DNA of 64,000 nt from Lysinibacter cavernae (GCF_011758565.1 NZ_JAAMOX010000001.1:1899838-1963837), one strand, 5' to 3'. Counted from the stretch's first letter, positions 1 through 8,823 are shown. A program made the numbers and translations. Notes: generated by a model not told the origin, from the letters alone.

Positions 1-1
1 C

Positions 2-139
2 ACCGATATCGTTGCGCGTGTCGACGGCCGCGACCACCCCAACGCCGGCGAGACGGTTTACGTCCACCCGGTCGAGAGCCACATCCACCTCTTCAACATC
101 GACTCTGGCGAGCGTGTTGGTGAGGCTGCCGCTCACTAA
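2..139 (+). CDS. Sugar ABC transporter ATP-binding protein, C-terminal end (partial)
   Basis: Only the last 45 codons are present; the gene runs in from the left edge and stops at TAA 137-139. The visible tail reads ARVDGRDHPNAGETVYVHP and then HIHLFNIDSGERV, which is the typical C-terminal TOBE-like segment of MsmK/UgpC/MalK-type ATPases that energise carbohydrate importers (the usual ending is 'H.FD..TG.R'). These ATPases often serve several sugar importers. That is relevant here because the two sugar importers further right (25204-28344 and 46391-49678) have permeases and binding proteins but no ATPase of their own. The family assignment is fairly good for a short fragment; the substrate cannot be read from it. 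Confidence 0.72.
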   Translation, partial: TDIVARVDGRDHPNAGETVYVHPVESHIHLFNIDSGERVGEAAAH

Positions 140-157
140 GCGACACACCAGTTGAAA

Positions 158-193
158 CCGAAGGGGGTGCGGATTTTTCCACACCCCCTTCGG
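158..193 (+). terminator. Rho-independent-like terminator of the ABC ATPase gene
   Basis: A perfect 12-bp inverted repeat (CCGAAGGGGGTG at 158-169, CACCCCCTTCGG at 182-193) closes a 12-nt loop, 18 nt after the ATPase stop codon. The downstream sequence is only moderately T-rich. Confidence 0.65.
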
Positions 194-254
194 CGTTGTT
201 GTCAGTTGCTAGCGCCCCTCAGCTTGCTAGCCGAATAAATCAGGAACACATCTT

Positions 255-1640
255 ATGAGCGGCTCACTCAACATCACGGCGGCACGGGTCGACCCGGCTA
301 TCCTCGACCTTCCCTGGCGACTCCCGCTCGACGAATGGCCAGACGACGTCATCGCCGCGCTACCGAAGGGCATCTCGCGTCACCTCGTGCGCTTCGCCCA
401 CATGAGCGGCCACATCATGGCGATCAAAGAGACAACCGACGACATGGCGAGGGGTGAGTACGAGATGCTCATGGCGCTCCAGCGTCTCGAGATCCCCTGT
501 GTTGAACCGGTTGCATACATCACCAACCGCCAGAGCCGTGACGGCGTACCGCTCAAATCTGTGCTCATCACGAAGCATCTCACGTTCTCCCTCCCCTACC
601 GCGCACTCTTTTCCGGGCGGATGCGCAAAAAAACGGCGAGCCGCCTGGTCGATTCCCTCGCACTCCTTCTTGTCCGGCTGCACAATATTGGTTTTTTCTG
701 GGGCGACGTATCGCTCTCAAACACGCTATTCCGCCGCGACGCTGGCGCCTTTGCTGCGTATCTTGTCGATGCCGAGACGGGCAAACTTGTTCACCGCGCG
801 CTCTCGAGCGGGCAGCGCGATCACGACCTCGAAATCGCCCGCATTAACATCGCCGGCGAGCTGCTCGATCTGCAGGCGAGTGGCCGCCTTGATGAGAGCA
901 TCGATCCGGTGAAGATCGCGAACCGGCTTCAGGAGTCATACGACTCGCTGTGGGCCGAACTGACCAAGAGCGAAAGCTTCGCGGCAGACGAGACCTGGCG
1001 CATCCGTGAGCGAGTCCGTCGCTTGAATAAGCTGGGATTCGACATTGAAGAGATGTCGATTACCACCGATTCAACGGGCACAACGGTGCATATCCAGCCA
1101 AAGGTTGTTGATTCAGGACACCACCAGCGCCGCCTTATCCGACTCACCGGCCTCGACGCGCAAGAAAACCAGGCGCGGCGTTTGCTCAATGACCTCGACG
1201 AGTATGTTGCCCGCCATAAAGACTCAGGGTTGCCAGAAGACATGCTTGCCCACCAGTGGCTCACCGACGTCTTTGAGCCGGTCATCATGGCGATCCCTCG
1301 CGATATGAAACGCAAACTACAGCCCGCCGAAATCTTCCACCAGTTGCTCGAACACCGCTGGTTTGAGAGTCAACGACTGCAGCGCGATATTCCGCTCACC
1401 GAGGCAGTCGAGTCGTACATTACGGATGTGCTCGCACACCGCCCAGACGAGGCCCGCCTCTACAACCCGCCGACGGGCACCTACACGGCACCGATTAGCA
1501 TCATCCCACCTGAGGAAGTTGCGGCCGCTACTGGCGTCTTTGTTGACCCCCTCACGCCTGCCATAGGAGAAGACCCCGACGGCGAGCCAGATCCTGGCTA
1601 CGACCCTGACGATGAGATCGACTGGCGCGATTTGGTTTAG
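255..1640 (+). CDS. DUF4032 family protein with kinase-like (Kdo/WaaP-type) fold
   Basis: A 461-residue protein of the actinobacterial DUF4032 family, which resembles lipopolysaccharide/aminoglycoside-type kinases. Kinase-like signatures are visible: a beta-3 lysine in IMAIKE (K58), a catalytic-loop-like GDVSLSNTLFRRD (D151, N156), and a metal-binding-like aspartate in YLVDAETG (D172). The C-terminal ~200 residues are a separate, largely helical DUF4032 region that ends in an acidic tail. The start is supported by CAGGAA 8 nt upstream of ATG. The substrate is unknown; the family is widespread in actinobacteria without a firm function. It stands alone between a terminator and the LRR genes. 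Confidence 0.75.
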   Translation: MSGSLNITAARVDPAILDLPWRLPLDEWPDDVIAALPKGISRHLVRFAHMSGHIMAIKETTDDMARGEYEMLMALQRLEIPCVEPVAYITNRQSRDGVPLKSVLITKHLTFSLPYRALFSGRMRKKTASRLVDSLALLLVRLHNIGFFWGDVSLSNTLFRRDAGAFAAYLVDAETGKLVHRALSSGQRDHDLEIARINIAGELLDLQASGRLDESIDPVKIANRLQESYDSLWAELTKSESFAADETWRIRERVRRLNKLGFDIEEMSITTDSTGTTVHIQPKVVDSGHHQRRLIRLTGLDAQENQARRLLNDLDEYVARHKDSGLPEDMLAHQWLTDVFEPVIMAIPRDMKRKLQPAEIFHQLLEHRWFESQRLQRDIPLTEAVESYITDVLAHRPDEARLYNPPTGTYTAPISIIPPEEVAAATGVFVDPLTPAIGEDPDGEPDPGYDPDDEIDWRDLV

Positions 1641-1741
1641 CACTCAGAGAGTCGGTCCACCAACCCCTTGGGCGACAGCGTTTCCTGTGAATTTCAACGC
1701 CCATATTTTCATCACATAATTATTTCGCTAAACTTTTCCTA

Positions 1742-1835
1742 CGAGAAGATTCTCTCGAAGCGCGCAGCACAAATATGGGGATAGGGGATGCTGCGAACGC
1801 TCGTTTTTCTGTCCCGGCTTGGTATTTTTCAAACT
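1742..1835 (+). promoter_or_regulatory. Structured leader element of LRR gene 1 (copy A)
   Basis: Two consecutive hairpins: stem CGAGA/TCTCG (1742-1746 with 1753-1757), then stem CGCAGCA/TGCTGCG (1763-1769 with 1789-1795) enclosing a G-rich loop with TGGGGATAGGGG. A near-identical arrangement precedes LRR gene 2 at 4540-4594. In the first stem the outer pair C-G of copy A is T-A in copy B, a compensatory change that favours RNA structure. The ATG at 1788 lies on the 3' arm with GGGGA at good Shine-Dalgarno spacing, so it may also start translation (in frame with the LRR protein here). The element class is not recognised. Confidence 0.6.
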
Positions 1836-4415
1836 ATGACCTTGGTCAATTCAACGCGCCCAACCGCTGGTTGGATTCGTGCGGCAGCACTCAGCACTAT
1901 TCTCGCAGTGGGGTTCCTGACCCCCGTTGCGGCTACCGCGGCACATGCGACACCTGTCGATTCGACAGCGACGGTTGCTGACGGCCCGCCACCATCCGCC
2001 GAAACACCTGACGACAAGCTGCCAACCGAAAACCCGACGATCGTAGGCGCTGAGGGCATCATTTCACCAGAGGTGCAACAGCAACTGAACAACACTGGGG
2101 ACGAGCAGTTGATCACGGCCGTCAATCAGGGCCTCGCGAGCGCGCCACAAGCCGGACAGCGGTCGGCCGCTCCAACGAGCGCACCAGATCCCAACGCCGT
2201 CATCGAAACCATCGACCCCGCGGTTCAGACCTCCGTGAATGCGCAAAAGGGTCGCGCCGCCGACCATCCCGTCACACAGGGCGAAATGAGCACCATCACC
2301 TCGTTTTCTCTCATTCCGCTCTACGGCAAATCGACCACACTTGACGGACTGCAATACGCCACAAACCTCACCTGGTTCTTGAGCTATGGCAATGACCTCG
2401 CCGACGTTTCTCAGCTCGCCAATTTGCCGAGACTCAACTATGTGAGCTTCTTGAACGGTTCAGTAGCCGATGTGTCGCCGCTCAGCGCCATGCCGGTGCT
2501 TTCATCGCTCTCGTTGAGCGAAGCAACGCTCGCCTCCATCGACCAACTCAGTGGCTTCACGAAGCTTCGTTCGCTTATGCTTGACGGCGCCAACTTCGAC
2601 GATTATTCGGCGCTCGGTGACCTGTCAAGCCTCACCCAGCTCACGCTGCGGAGCAGCAATATCTCATCACTCGCGCCGCTGACACCCCTGACCAAACTGA
2701 CCAATTTGGACCTTTCTGGCACGCCGATCGTCGATCTGACAGACCTCATCCAGTTCCCGGCGCTGACCGATCTTCAGCTCAACGAGATGGAGACCCCCCT
2801 GAGCGACCTCGCTCAGGTTGGGACGCTCACAAATCTGCGGTCGCTTACCGCCTCGAACAACAGCATCTCCGACCTCAGCCCGCTGGCAGATCTTAACGAC
2901 CTGGTGTATCTCTTTCTTGACGACAATAAAATCTCCGACCTGAGCGCGCTTTCCGGCATGCAACAGCTCGATTCCCTTCGGCTCAGCAACAACAGCATTG
3001 CCGACCTCAGTCCACTGAGCGGTCTGCCCCTGTTGAACTCGGTGTTTGCGGCAGGCAACAACATCGTGTCGCTTGCGCCCCTGTCTGATCTGACGTCCCT
3101 TGCAATCCTAGACGTCACGGACAACGCCATAGCCGATCTCTCGCCGCTCGGCGATCTCCCCCGCCTGTACTGGCTCATCCTCGACGACAACGCCATCACG
3201 ACGCTTCCCGTTTTTATTGCCGGGCCGCAACTGTACTTTTTCAGCGCCAACGGAAACCAGATCTCGTCGATCGCCCCGCTCGCAAACGCAACCTCACTCG
3301 GCTCACTCACCGTTGCCCGCAACAGCATCACCGACATCAGCATCGTCAGCGGCATGCAAAACCTGAGCGTCCTCGACGTCAGCGAAAACCTGGTGTCCAG
3401 CTTCGCCCCGATTGCCTCGGCAACGTACCTGTACTCGCTCGACATCAGCTACAATCCGGCCGAAGACCTCAGTGCCCTCGGCAGCCTCATCTCTCTCAAC
3501 ACGCTCGGCGCGAATGGACTTCGACTCACGAATCTCAACGGGCTTTCGTCGTTCGATTCGCTTAATAGCTTGTCGGTCAACGACAACGCGCTGACGACAC
3601 TCAACGGGGTCGAGGCGTTCACAAAGCTCATCTCGCTGAGCGCGGATACGAATCAACTCACGGATATCTCTGCGCTCTCCCAACTCCAGATTCTCGAGTC
3701 ATACTCCGCTCTCGATCAGCAGTTCATCGGCCACACGCTCTTCGCCCCGGCCGGGGCCAAGACCTTTGTGGCTGAAGATCCACGAACGTTCACCGACGTT
3801 GACGGCTCGGAACTTGGCCTCACTGCATCCACAACCCGCGCAGCAAACCTGAGTTGGACTGCAATCGCAGAGGACGCAACCGCCCTCACCGCAGGCTTTA
3901 GCTCACCGTCGGGCAACTACAGCGGTACGGCAACCTACCCGCTCAACCAGTCGTCACTGACTAATGAGGTTGCCGTTCACACAACCGTTGGCAAACGACT
4001 TGATCTCCAACTCACGGTGTCGGCTGGCTTTATACCGGCAACCTTTGCGCTCGAAGGCGACGGCGCGGAATGGCTCTCCATCACCCCTGCCGACCTGATC
4101 AGCGGGGTCCCTGCCACCGCCGGAACCTACTCGGTTACGGCTGTGGCAGCAGACGCCCTTGGCAACGCCATCCGTCAGGTCATTACCGTTGAGGTCGCCG
4201 CGTTAGACGGAGGAACGGGCAACGGCGGCAACAGCAATGAAGGTACTGGCCCTGAACCTGATGACAACACTTCTGGCACGACCAATGCTGGCGGGGGACT
4301 CGCGATAACAGGAGCTGCTCCGGATGCCGCCCTCGGCTGGCTGGCTGCGGCGGTTGCCGCCCTTGGCGGCTTGCTTGCCGCAGGTACCGCCCTTCGCCGA
4401 CGCAACAATAACTAA
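1836..4415 (+). CDS. Leucine-rich-repeat surface protein with LAITG wall-anchor signal (1)
   Basis: A predicted cell-wall-anchored, internalin-like LRR protein of 859 residues from ATG 1836. This start was chosen because it aligns with the start of the paralogue at 4633 and gives a clean signal peptide (n-region with PTAGWIR, cleavage near AHA-T). An in-frame ATG at 1788 would add 16 residues. After an N-terminal cap come about twenty 21-22-residue repeats of the type LxxLxLxxNxIsDLSPL (roughly residues 170-640). Next are an Ig-like segment, a second putative-Ig segment (GVPATAGTYSVTAVA), a Gly/Asn linker, LAITG, a hydrophobic helix and a basic RRRNNN tail. LAxTG is the motif preferred by class E sortases of actinobacteria. 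LRR proteins usually bind other proteins; the ligand here is unknown. It is a paralogue of the next gene. Confidence 0.85.
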   Translation: MTLVNSTRPTAGWIRAAALSTILAVGFLTPVAATAAHATPVDSTATVADGPPPSAETPDDKLPTENPTIVGAEGIISPEVQQQLNNTGDEQLITAVNQGLASAPQAGQRSAAPTSAPDPNAVIETIDPAVQTSVNAQKGRAADHPVTQGEMSTITSFSLIPLYGKSTTLDGLQYATNLTWFLSYGNDLADVSQLANLPRLNYVSFLNGSVADVSPLSAMPVLSSLSLSEATLASIDQLSGFTKLRSLMLDGANFDDYSALGDLSSLTQLTLRSSNISSLAPLTPLTKLTNLDLSGTPIVDLTDLIQFPALTDLQLNEMETPLSDLAQVGTLTNLRSLTASNNSISDLSPLADLNDLVYLFLDDNKISDLSALSGMQQLDSLRLSNNSIADLSPLSGLPLLNSVFAAGNNIVSLAPLSDLTSLAILDVTDNAIADLSPLGDLPRLYWLILDDNAITTLPVFIAGPQLYFFSANGNQISSIAPLANATSLGSLTVARNSITDISIVSGMQNLSVLDVSENLVSSFAPIASATYLYSLDISYNPAEDLSALGSLISLNTLGANGLRLTNLNGLSSFDSLNSLSVNDNALTTLNGVEAFTKLISLSADTNQLTDISALSQLQILESYSALDQQFIGHTLFAPAGAKTFVAEDPRTFTDVDGSELGLTASTTRAANLSWTAIAEDATALTAGFSSPSGNYSGTATYPLNQSSLTNEVAVHTTVGKRLDLQLTVSAGFIPATFALEGDGAEWLSITPADLISGVPATAGTYSVTAVAADALGNAIRQVITVEVAALDGGTGNGGNSNEGTGPEPDDNTSGTTNAGGGLAITGAAPDAALGWLAAAVAALGGLLAAGTALRRRNNN

Positions 4416-4451
4416 CAGGTCACGACGGCCGCCTGCCAAGACGTTGACTCT

Positions 4452-4494
4452 CGGTGGCTACCCCGCAATCTTGCGCGGTAGCCACCGCCTTTTG
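4452..4494 (+). terminator. Intrinsic terminator after LRR gene 1
   Basis: A strong hairpin with arms GGTGGCTACC (4453-4462) and GGTAGCCACC (4477-4486), extended by an outer C-G pair and inner GC pairing, is followed by CCTTTTG. Confidence 0.85.
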
Positions 4495-4513
4495 CTGTAA
4501 ATTACAGCTTTTT
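4494..4513 (+). terminator. Possible second terminator between the LRR genes
   Basis: GCTGTA/TACAGC (4494-4499, 4503-4508) forms a short hairpin that runs directly into TTTTT. It may be a backup for the stronger hairpin just upstream. Confidence 0.45.
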
Positions 4514-4539
4514 CCCTGCTTCGCTCGTTAGAATTAACG

Positions 4540-4632
4540 TGAGATTTTAGGTCTCATGCGCGCAGCACAGTATTTGGGGATAGGGAATGCTGCGCCGCCA
4601 GATACTCCTTCCCAGTTTGGGTTATATCACTT
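4540..4632 (+). promoter_or_regulatory. Structured leader element of LRR gene 2 (copy B)
   Basis: The counterpart of the element at 1742-1835. Stem TGAGA/TCTCA (4540-4544 with 4552-4556) is followed by stem CGCAGCA/TGCTGCG (4561-4567 with 4588-4594), whose loop again contains TGGGGATAGGG. An ATG at 4587 inside the 3' arm has GGGGA at ideal spacing. It would start MLRRQILLPSLG, out of frame with the LRR protein and overlapping its start. The matching peptide in copy A begins MLRTLVFLSRLG. The block TTCGCT-N11-ACG just upstream is also shared by both copies. Confidence 0.6.
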
Positions 4633-7398
4633 ATGACTTCGTTTCACGCAGCCATTCCGACAGCCGGATGGATCAAAGTTGCAGCGCTCACAACAGGCCT
4701 GACGGTAGGCATTCTCAGTCCTGTAGCCATGAGCGCGGCGACCGCACAAACTCTTTCGCCGACTGCTCCGGCGCTCCAGCAGGCCACGTTGCCACCCGCT
4801 CAACCGGATCCTCAGCAGCCCGCTGCCGACCCATCCGATGAGCCAGCAACGATTCCTGACGGCACCCTCTCCGACGACGCGCAAACGCAACTCGATCAGG
4901 CCTCGCCAGAAGTACTAGAGGCAGTAGCCGAGAGCCTCACCCAGTTTCAGGCCAACGCACAACCATCTGCGGCGCTGGTCCAGGCCTCAGACCCAAATGC
5001 CGTCGTTGACACCCTCGCTCCGGGCGTCAGAGCAGCAATCAACCAACAGCTTGGCCGGCCGCACGACAGTAGCCTCACACAGGGCGACCTTGCAGGCATC
5101 CAATTCCTCCAGGTCCAAGGAAACGATCCAGACACCAGCACGCTTGCCGGGCTTGAGTACGCGGTCAATCTTGAATGGTTCTTTTCGTTTGACACCACGT
5201 TTAGCGACATCACCCCCCTCCAGAACCTGCAGCATCTCCAGTCAGCAACATTCGACAGGAACCAAATCACCGATGTGACCCCGCTGCAAAACGTTTCGAC
5301 CCTGTACTCACTGAGCCTCGACGGCACCACGCTGAGCTCGCTCGATCAGCTCACCGGATTCACCCAAATTCGTTCCCTCTCGCTCGGTCGCACCGACTAT
5401 GCCAGCTACGCCGCGATCGGTCAGCTCACGCAGCTCACGTCTTTGAGGCTCAACGAAAGCTCCGTGACGTCACTCGAGTTTCTGGCGCCGATTACTGGGC
5501 TCATTTCGCTCGATCTCGAGGCCACCGCGATTACCACCATCCAACCGCTCTCCCAGCTCACCGAGCTCTACACGCTAAATCTCAATAATGTTGGCGCTGT
5601 CGCCAGTGATCTCACGCCGCTCGCCTCACTCACCGGGTTAAGCACGCTCCAGCTTCGTGGCAACAGCATCAGCGATCTGACGCCGTTACGCAACCTCGAA
5701 CTCTTGCGGTCGCTGCAGCTCAGCAACAACAACCTGACAACCATTGAGCCGCTTCGGAGCCTCACCAGCCTTGGCACAATCGCCATAGATAACAACCGAG
5801 TCAGCACACTTGAACCGCTAGAGAATGCCGCGTCGCTCTCATGGGTGAGCGTGTTGAACAACGAGCTCACCGACCTCGACGCCCTCGTCGGCAAGCCATA
5901 TCTGTACTCGGTCTTTGCTGACGGCAATACCATCACGCAGATCCCAGACCTTTCGGCGTCAACCTACTTCAACCTCCTTAGCCTCAATAACAACAAGATC
6001 TCCTCGCTCGACGGCTTTCCGCAGCTCGGCTGGCTCAACACGCTGAACCTTGCGGGCAACACGATCAGTGACGTCGGCCCTATCGCCACGATCAGCAGCC
6101 TCTCCACCCTCGACATCAGCCACAACGAAGTTGCCGAGTTCGCTCCTCTCTCGCAGCTTCAGGAGTTGCGCTATCTTGACGTTGGCAACAATCCCGCGCG
6201 CGATCTTGGCGCGCTGTCCAACGCGCCAAACCTTATGACGCTTGGACTGGCTCATCTCGAAATCACCTCGCTCGATGGCCTTCACCTTGAACTTGCCCCG
6301 CACCTGAGCAGCCTCGATGTGAGCGACAATAAGCTCACCTCACTCGCTGGTCTCGAGCTGCTCTCCGAGCTCTATACGCTCAACGCCGCGCGCAACCAGA
6401 TCGACGATCTGAGCCCACTGAGCGGCTCGTATTACCTAGGCGAGCTCCTCATTTCAGACAACCGCGTTACCTCGCTGAGCGTGGTCACGGGGCGAGAGTA
6501 TCTTCACCGCGTTGAGGCGAACAACAACAACATCACGGATCTTTCCCCGCTGTCGAGTGCTGAGTACCTTGACACGGTCCTGATCAATGGCAATCACATC
6601 GCTGATGTGTCACCCCTCCTGCCTCTGAAGTACGTTGTCGAGCTGAGCGCCATCGACCAGCGCCTCACCGGCGATGACGTGTTTGTTCCGCTCGGCTCAT
6701 CAGCCTTTACCACCGAACACACCGTTGCGGTCACGGATGCCGATGGGTCGTCGCTCGGACTGGTCGCAGGACCAAGCCGGACCGCAGGGCTCAGCTGGAC
6801 AAACATCCAGAGCGGCGCAACCGCGTTGACCGCGACGTTTACCTCACCAGCTGGCAACTTCAGCGGCACCGTTGATTTCCCGATCACCAGGGCCGAGATC
6901 ACCTCTGAGGCACCAACAACGCTCACTGCTGGCAGCCGCTTCGATCTGGAAATCACCGTTACCCCTGGGTTCGTGCCCGCAACGTATTCGCTGCAGAGCG
7001 GTAGCCCCTCGTGGCTCTCCGTCAACCCAGCCGGGATGCTCAGCGGAGTGCCACCGGTAGCCGGAACATCGTCGGCAACGATCATGGTCGCGGATGCCCT
7101 CGGCAACACAATTTCTCGCACGCTCGACCTTGATGTTGTGTCCGGCGACACGGGCGGCGGAGGCAACGGCGGAACGGATACCGGCAACACTGGTAACAAC
7201 GGCGAAAACGGCACCGACGGCAACAACACCAACGGTGCAGGCACTGACGTGGCAACGGGCGGCAACGGCGCAGGTGCGGCTGCTGAAAGCCTCGCCATCA
7301 CCGGCACCGGCCAGGCGGCCACGCTCGGATGGCTCGCTGCGCTCCTCGCAGCACTCGGATTCGGCGGAGTACTTCTCAACCGCAGGAAGACTCGCTAG
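4633..7398 (+). CDS. Leucine-rich-repeat surface protein with LAITG wall-anchor signal (2)
   Basis: A 921-residue paralogue of the preceding protein with the same architecture. It has a signal peptide with PTAGWIK and cleavage near ATA-Q, a conserved cap (INQQLGRPHDSSLTQGDL), about twenty LRRs with SDLTPL/NNKISSL-type repeats, and Ig-like segments (GVPPVAGTSSATIMVA). A long Gly/Asn/Thr-rich spacer suited to crossing the wall leads to LAITG, a hydrophobic helix and NRRKTR. The N-terminal region and the two Ig-like regions align closely with LRR protein 1, while the LRR surfaces have diverged, as expected after tandem duplication followed by change in binding specificity. No sortase is encoded in the window. 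Translation from ATG 4633 has only a weak ribosome-binding site. Confidence 0.87.
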   Translation: MTSFHAAIPTAGWIKVAALTTGLTVGILSPVAMSAATAQTLSPTAPALQQATLPPAQPDPQQPAADPSDEPATIPDGTLSDDAQTQLDQASPEVLEAVAESLTQFQANAQPSAALVQASDPNAVVDTLAPGVRAAINQQLGRPHDSSLTQGDLAGIQFLQVQGNDPDTSTLAGLEYAVNLEWFFSFDTTFSDITPLQNLQHLQSATFDRNQITDVTPLQNVSTLYSLSLDGTTLSSLDQLTGFTQIRSLSLGRTDYASYAAIGQLTQLTSLRLNESSVTSLEFLAPITGLISLDLEATAITTIQPLSQLTELYTLNLNNVGAVASDLTPLASLTGLSTLQLRGNSISDLTPLRNLELLRSLQLSNNNLTTIEPLRSLTSLGTIAIDNNRVSTLEPLENAASLSWVSVLNNELTDLDALVGKPYLYSVFADGNTITQIPDLSASTYFNLLSLNNNKISSLDGFPQLGWLNTLNLAGNTISDVGPIATISSLSTLDISHNEVAEFAPLSQLQELRYLDVGNNPARDLGALSNAPNLMTLGLAHLEITSLDGLHLELAPHLSSLDVSDNKLTSLAGLELLSELYTLNAARNQIDDLSPLSGSYYLGELLISDNRVTSLSVVTGREYLHRVEANNNNITDLSPLSSAEYLDTVLINGNHIADVSPLLPLKYVVELSAIDQRLTGDDVFVPLGSSAFTTEHTVAVTDADGSSLGLVAGPSRTAGLSWTNIQSGATALTATFTSPAGNFSGTVDFPITRAEITSEAPTTLTAGSRFDLEITVTPGFVPATYSLQSGSPSWLSVNPAGMLSGVPPVAGTSSATIMVADALGNTISRTLDLDVVSGDTGGGGNGGTDTGNTGNNGENGTDGNNTNGAGTDVATGGNGAGAAAESLAITGTGQAATLGWLAALLAALGFGGVLLNRRKTR

Positions 7399-7426
7399 CA
7401 GCCGGCACCGCATCCAGACACACGAA

Positions 7427-7491
7427 CGAGTCGTCACGTTCTGCACGGAAAGCGCTTTTGCGGCGCAAACACCGCAGAACGTGACGACTCG
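7427..7491. terminator. 18-bp perfect inverted repeat, probable bidirectional terminator
   Basis: Arms CGAGTCGTCACGTTCTGC (7427-7444) and its exact complement (7474-7491) flank a 29-nt loop. It lies between the convergent LRR gene 2 and the ABC permease gene. There is no T-tract, so it may act as a folded 3' end or belong to the same class of ~70-nt palindromes seen elsewhere in the window. Confidence 0.6.
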
Positions 7492-7557
7492 ATTTACGAT
7501 CGCTAGGCCAATCGATTGGTGCTGAGCGGGATGCCAGGCGTCCCGCTCGCCCCATCG

Positions 7558-8823
7558 CTACTCGTAGCGGAGCGCGTCAATCGGATTAAGCTTCGCCGCG
7601 CGTCGGGCCGGCAGCGTTCCAGCAAGAAACGTGATCACCAGAATGACCCCAACGATGACCGCGAGAGAAGCAATCGGGAAGAGAGTCAGGTCGAAGCCGG
7701 GGAAATCCTTGAGGAACGACTCAGCCGCAATCGAGTTGACCGCCTGCCCAAGCCCCCACGCCGCAAGAATACCGAGCAAGCTGCCCCAGAGACCAAGCAG
7801 CATTGCCTCAATGCTGAACAGGCCAAAGACCTTGCCAGAGGAAAGACCGCTCGCCTTCATCAAGCCAATTTCTTTCGTTCGATCCTGAACCGACATGTAC
7901 AAGGTGTTGATGACCCCGAGGCTCGCGGCGAGCAGGGCGATAACGCCAAAGACCGTCAATACCGTCGTGATGGCATCAAAAATCTGTTTTGCGATACCGA
8001 TCTGGTCTTCAACCGTTTGACCAACAAAGCCAAGCGACTCGAGGTCCGCTTTCACCTGGGTCAGGGTCTCTGGGTCGGTATCGGTTGCAAACGCTACTGC
8101 CGCAAGGTACTGATCAGTCACGGTTGCTGGCAGCCCTCGCTGCCCAATCTGCGCGACCTGCTCCTGAAGCGAGTCGTTCATCCACAGACGCCCTGCGCTG
8201 AGCAGAGACTCGTTCATAACGCCAGAAATAGTTGCCTCGATAGTTTCCTCCTGCTGGAGAGGGTCAACCACTCCGATGGATACCGACGCGCCCACCGCAT
8301 CCTCATCCGTTGAGAAGCCAAGGGCCTTCACATACTTTGGCGAAACAATAATCTCTGGGGTATCGCCGTCTTTGGGAACGGCACCCGCGACGATATCGGC
8401 GTTCTGACCCCGCATAAACTGTTGCGCGGTGAGCACATATTTCTCGCTCCCGTCAGCCGAAATGAAGCTGGGCGAGATGCCAACAAACGGGGTAACCGAC
8501 TCGACGTTGTCTATGCTCTCGATCTTGTCGACGTCCTGAGCCGACAGCGTAGCCATCGACTGGCCAAAGTTGCTGGTCATATCCGGGTCGTAGACGGCGG
8601 GACCGTCACCCGCATCCTCTGTTGCCTTCATGACCTGCAACATGTTTGGCGCACCGAAGCTGTCGGTCTGCTTGTCGAGATAACTTGAAACTCCCGCGCC
8701 GATAGCCGTTGTGAGCGTGATGGTGAATGCGGCCACAAAGATGGCAACAATCGTGAGAATAGTTCTCGTCTTGTTGCGCCACATGCTGCCTGAGGCCATG
8801 CGAAGGGTGTCGGAGAATTTCAT
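7558..8823 (-). CDS. FtsX/MacB-type ABC transporter permease
   Basis: A 421-residue permease with one N-terminal transmembrane helix (about residues 18-42, after RNKTRTILTIVAIF). An extracytoplasmic MacB-PCD-like domain follows (about 43-285), and three C-terminal helices form the FtsX domain (about 290-415, containing QDRTKEIGLMKASG). This is the type VII ABC architecture, which moves lipoproteins, peptides or antibiotics out of the membrane or transmits force rather than importing solutes. Its start overlaps the ATPase stop in an ATGA arrangement at 8820-8823, so the two are translationally coupled. The substrate is unknown. Confidence 0.85.
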   Translation of the reverse strand: MKFSDTLRMASGSMWRNKTRTILTIVAIFVAAFTITLTTAIGAGVSSYLDKQTDSFGAPNMLQVMKATEDAGDGPAVYDPDMTSNFGQSMATLSAQDVDKIESIDNVESVTPFVGISPSFISADGSEKYVLTAQQFMRGQNADIVAGAVPKDGDTPEIIVSPKYVKALGFSTDEDAVGASVSIGVVDPLQQEETIEATISGVMNESLLSAGRLWMNDSLQEQVAQIGQRGLPATVTDQYLAAVAFATDTDPETLTQVKADLESLGFVGQTVEDQIGIAKQIFDAITTVLTVFGVIALLAASLGVINTLYMSVQDRTKEIGLMKASGLSSGKVFGLFSIEAMLLGLWGSLLGILAAWGLGQAVNSIAAESFLKDFPGFDLTLFPIASLAVIVGVILVITFLAGTLPARRAAKLNPIDALRYE

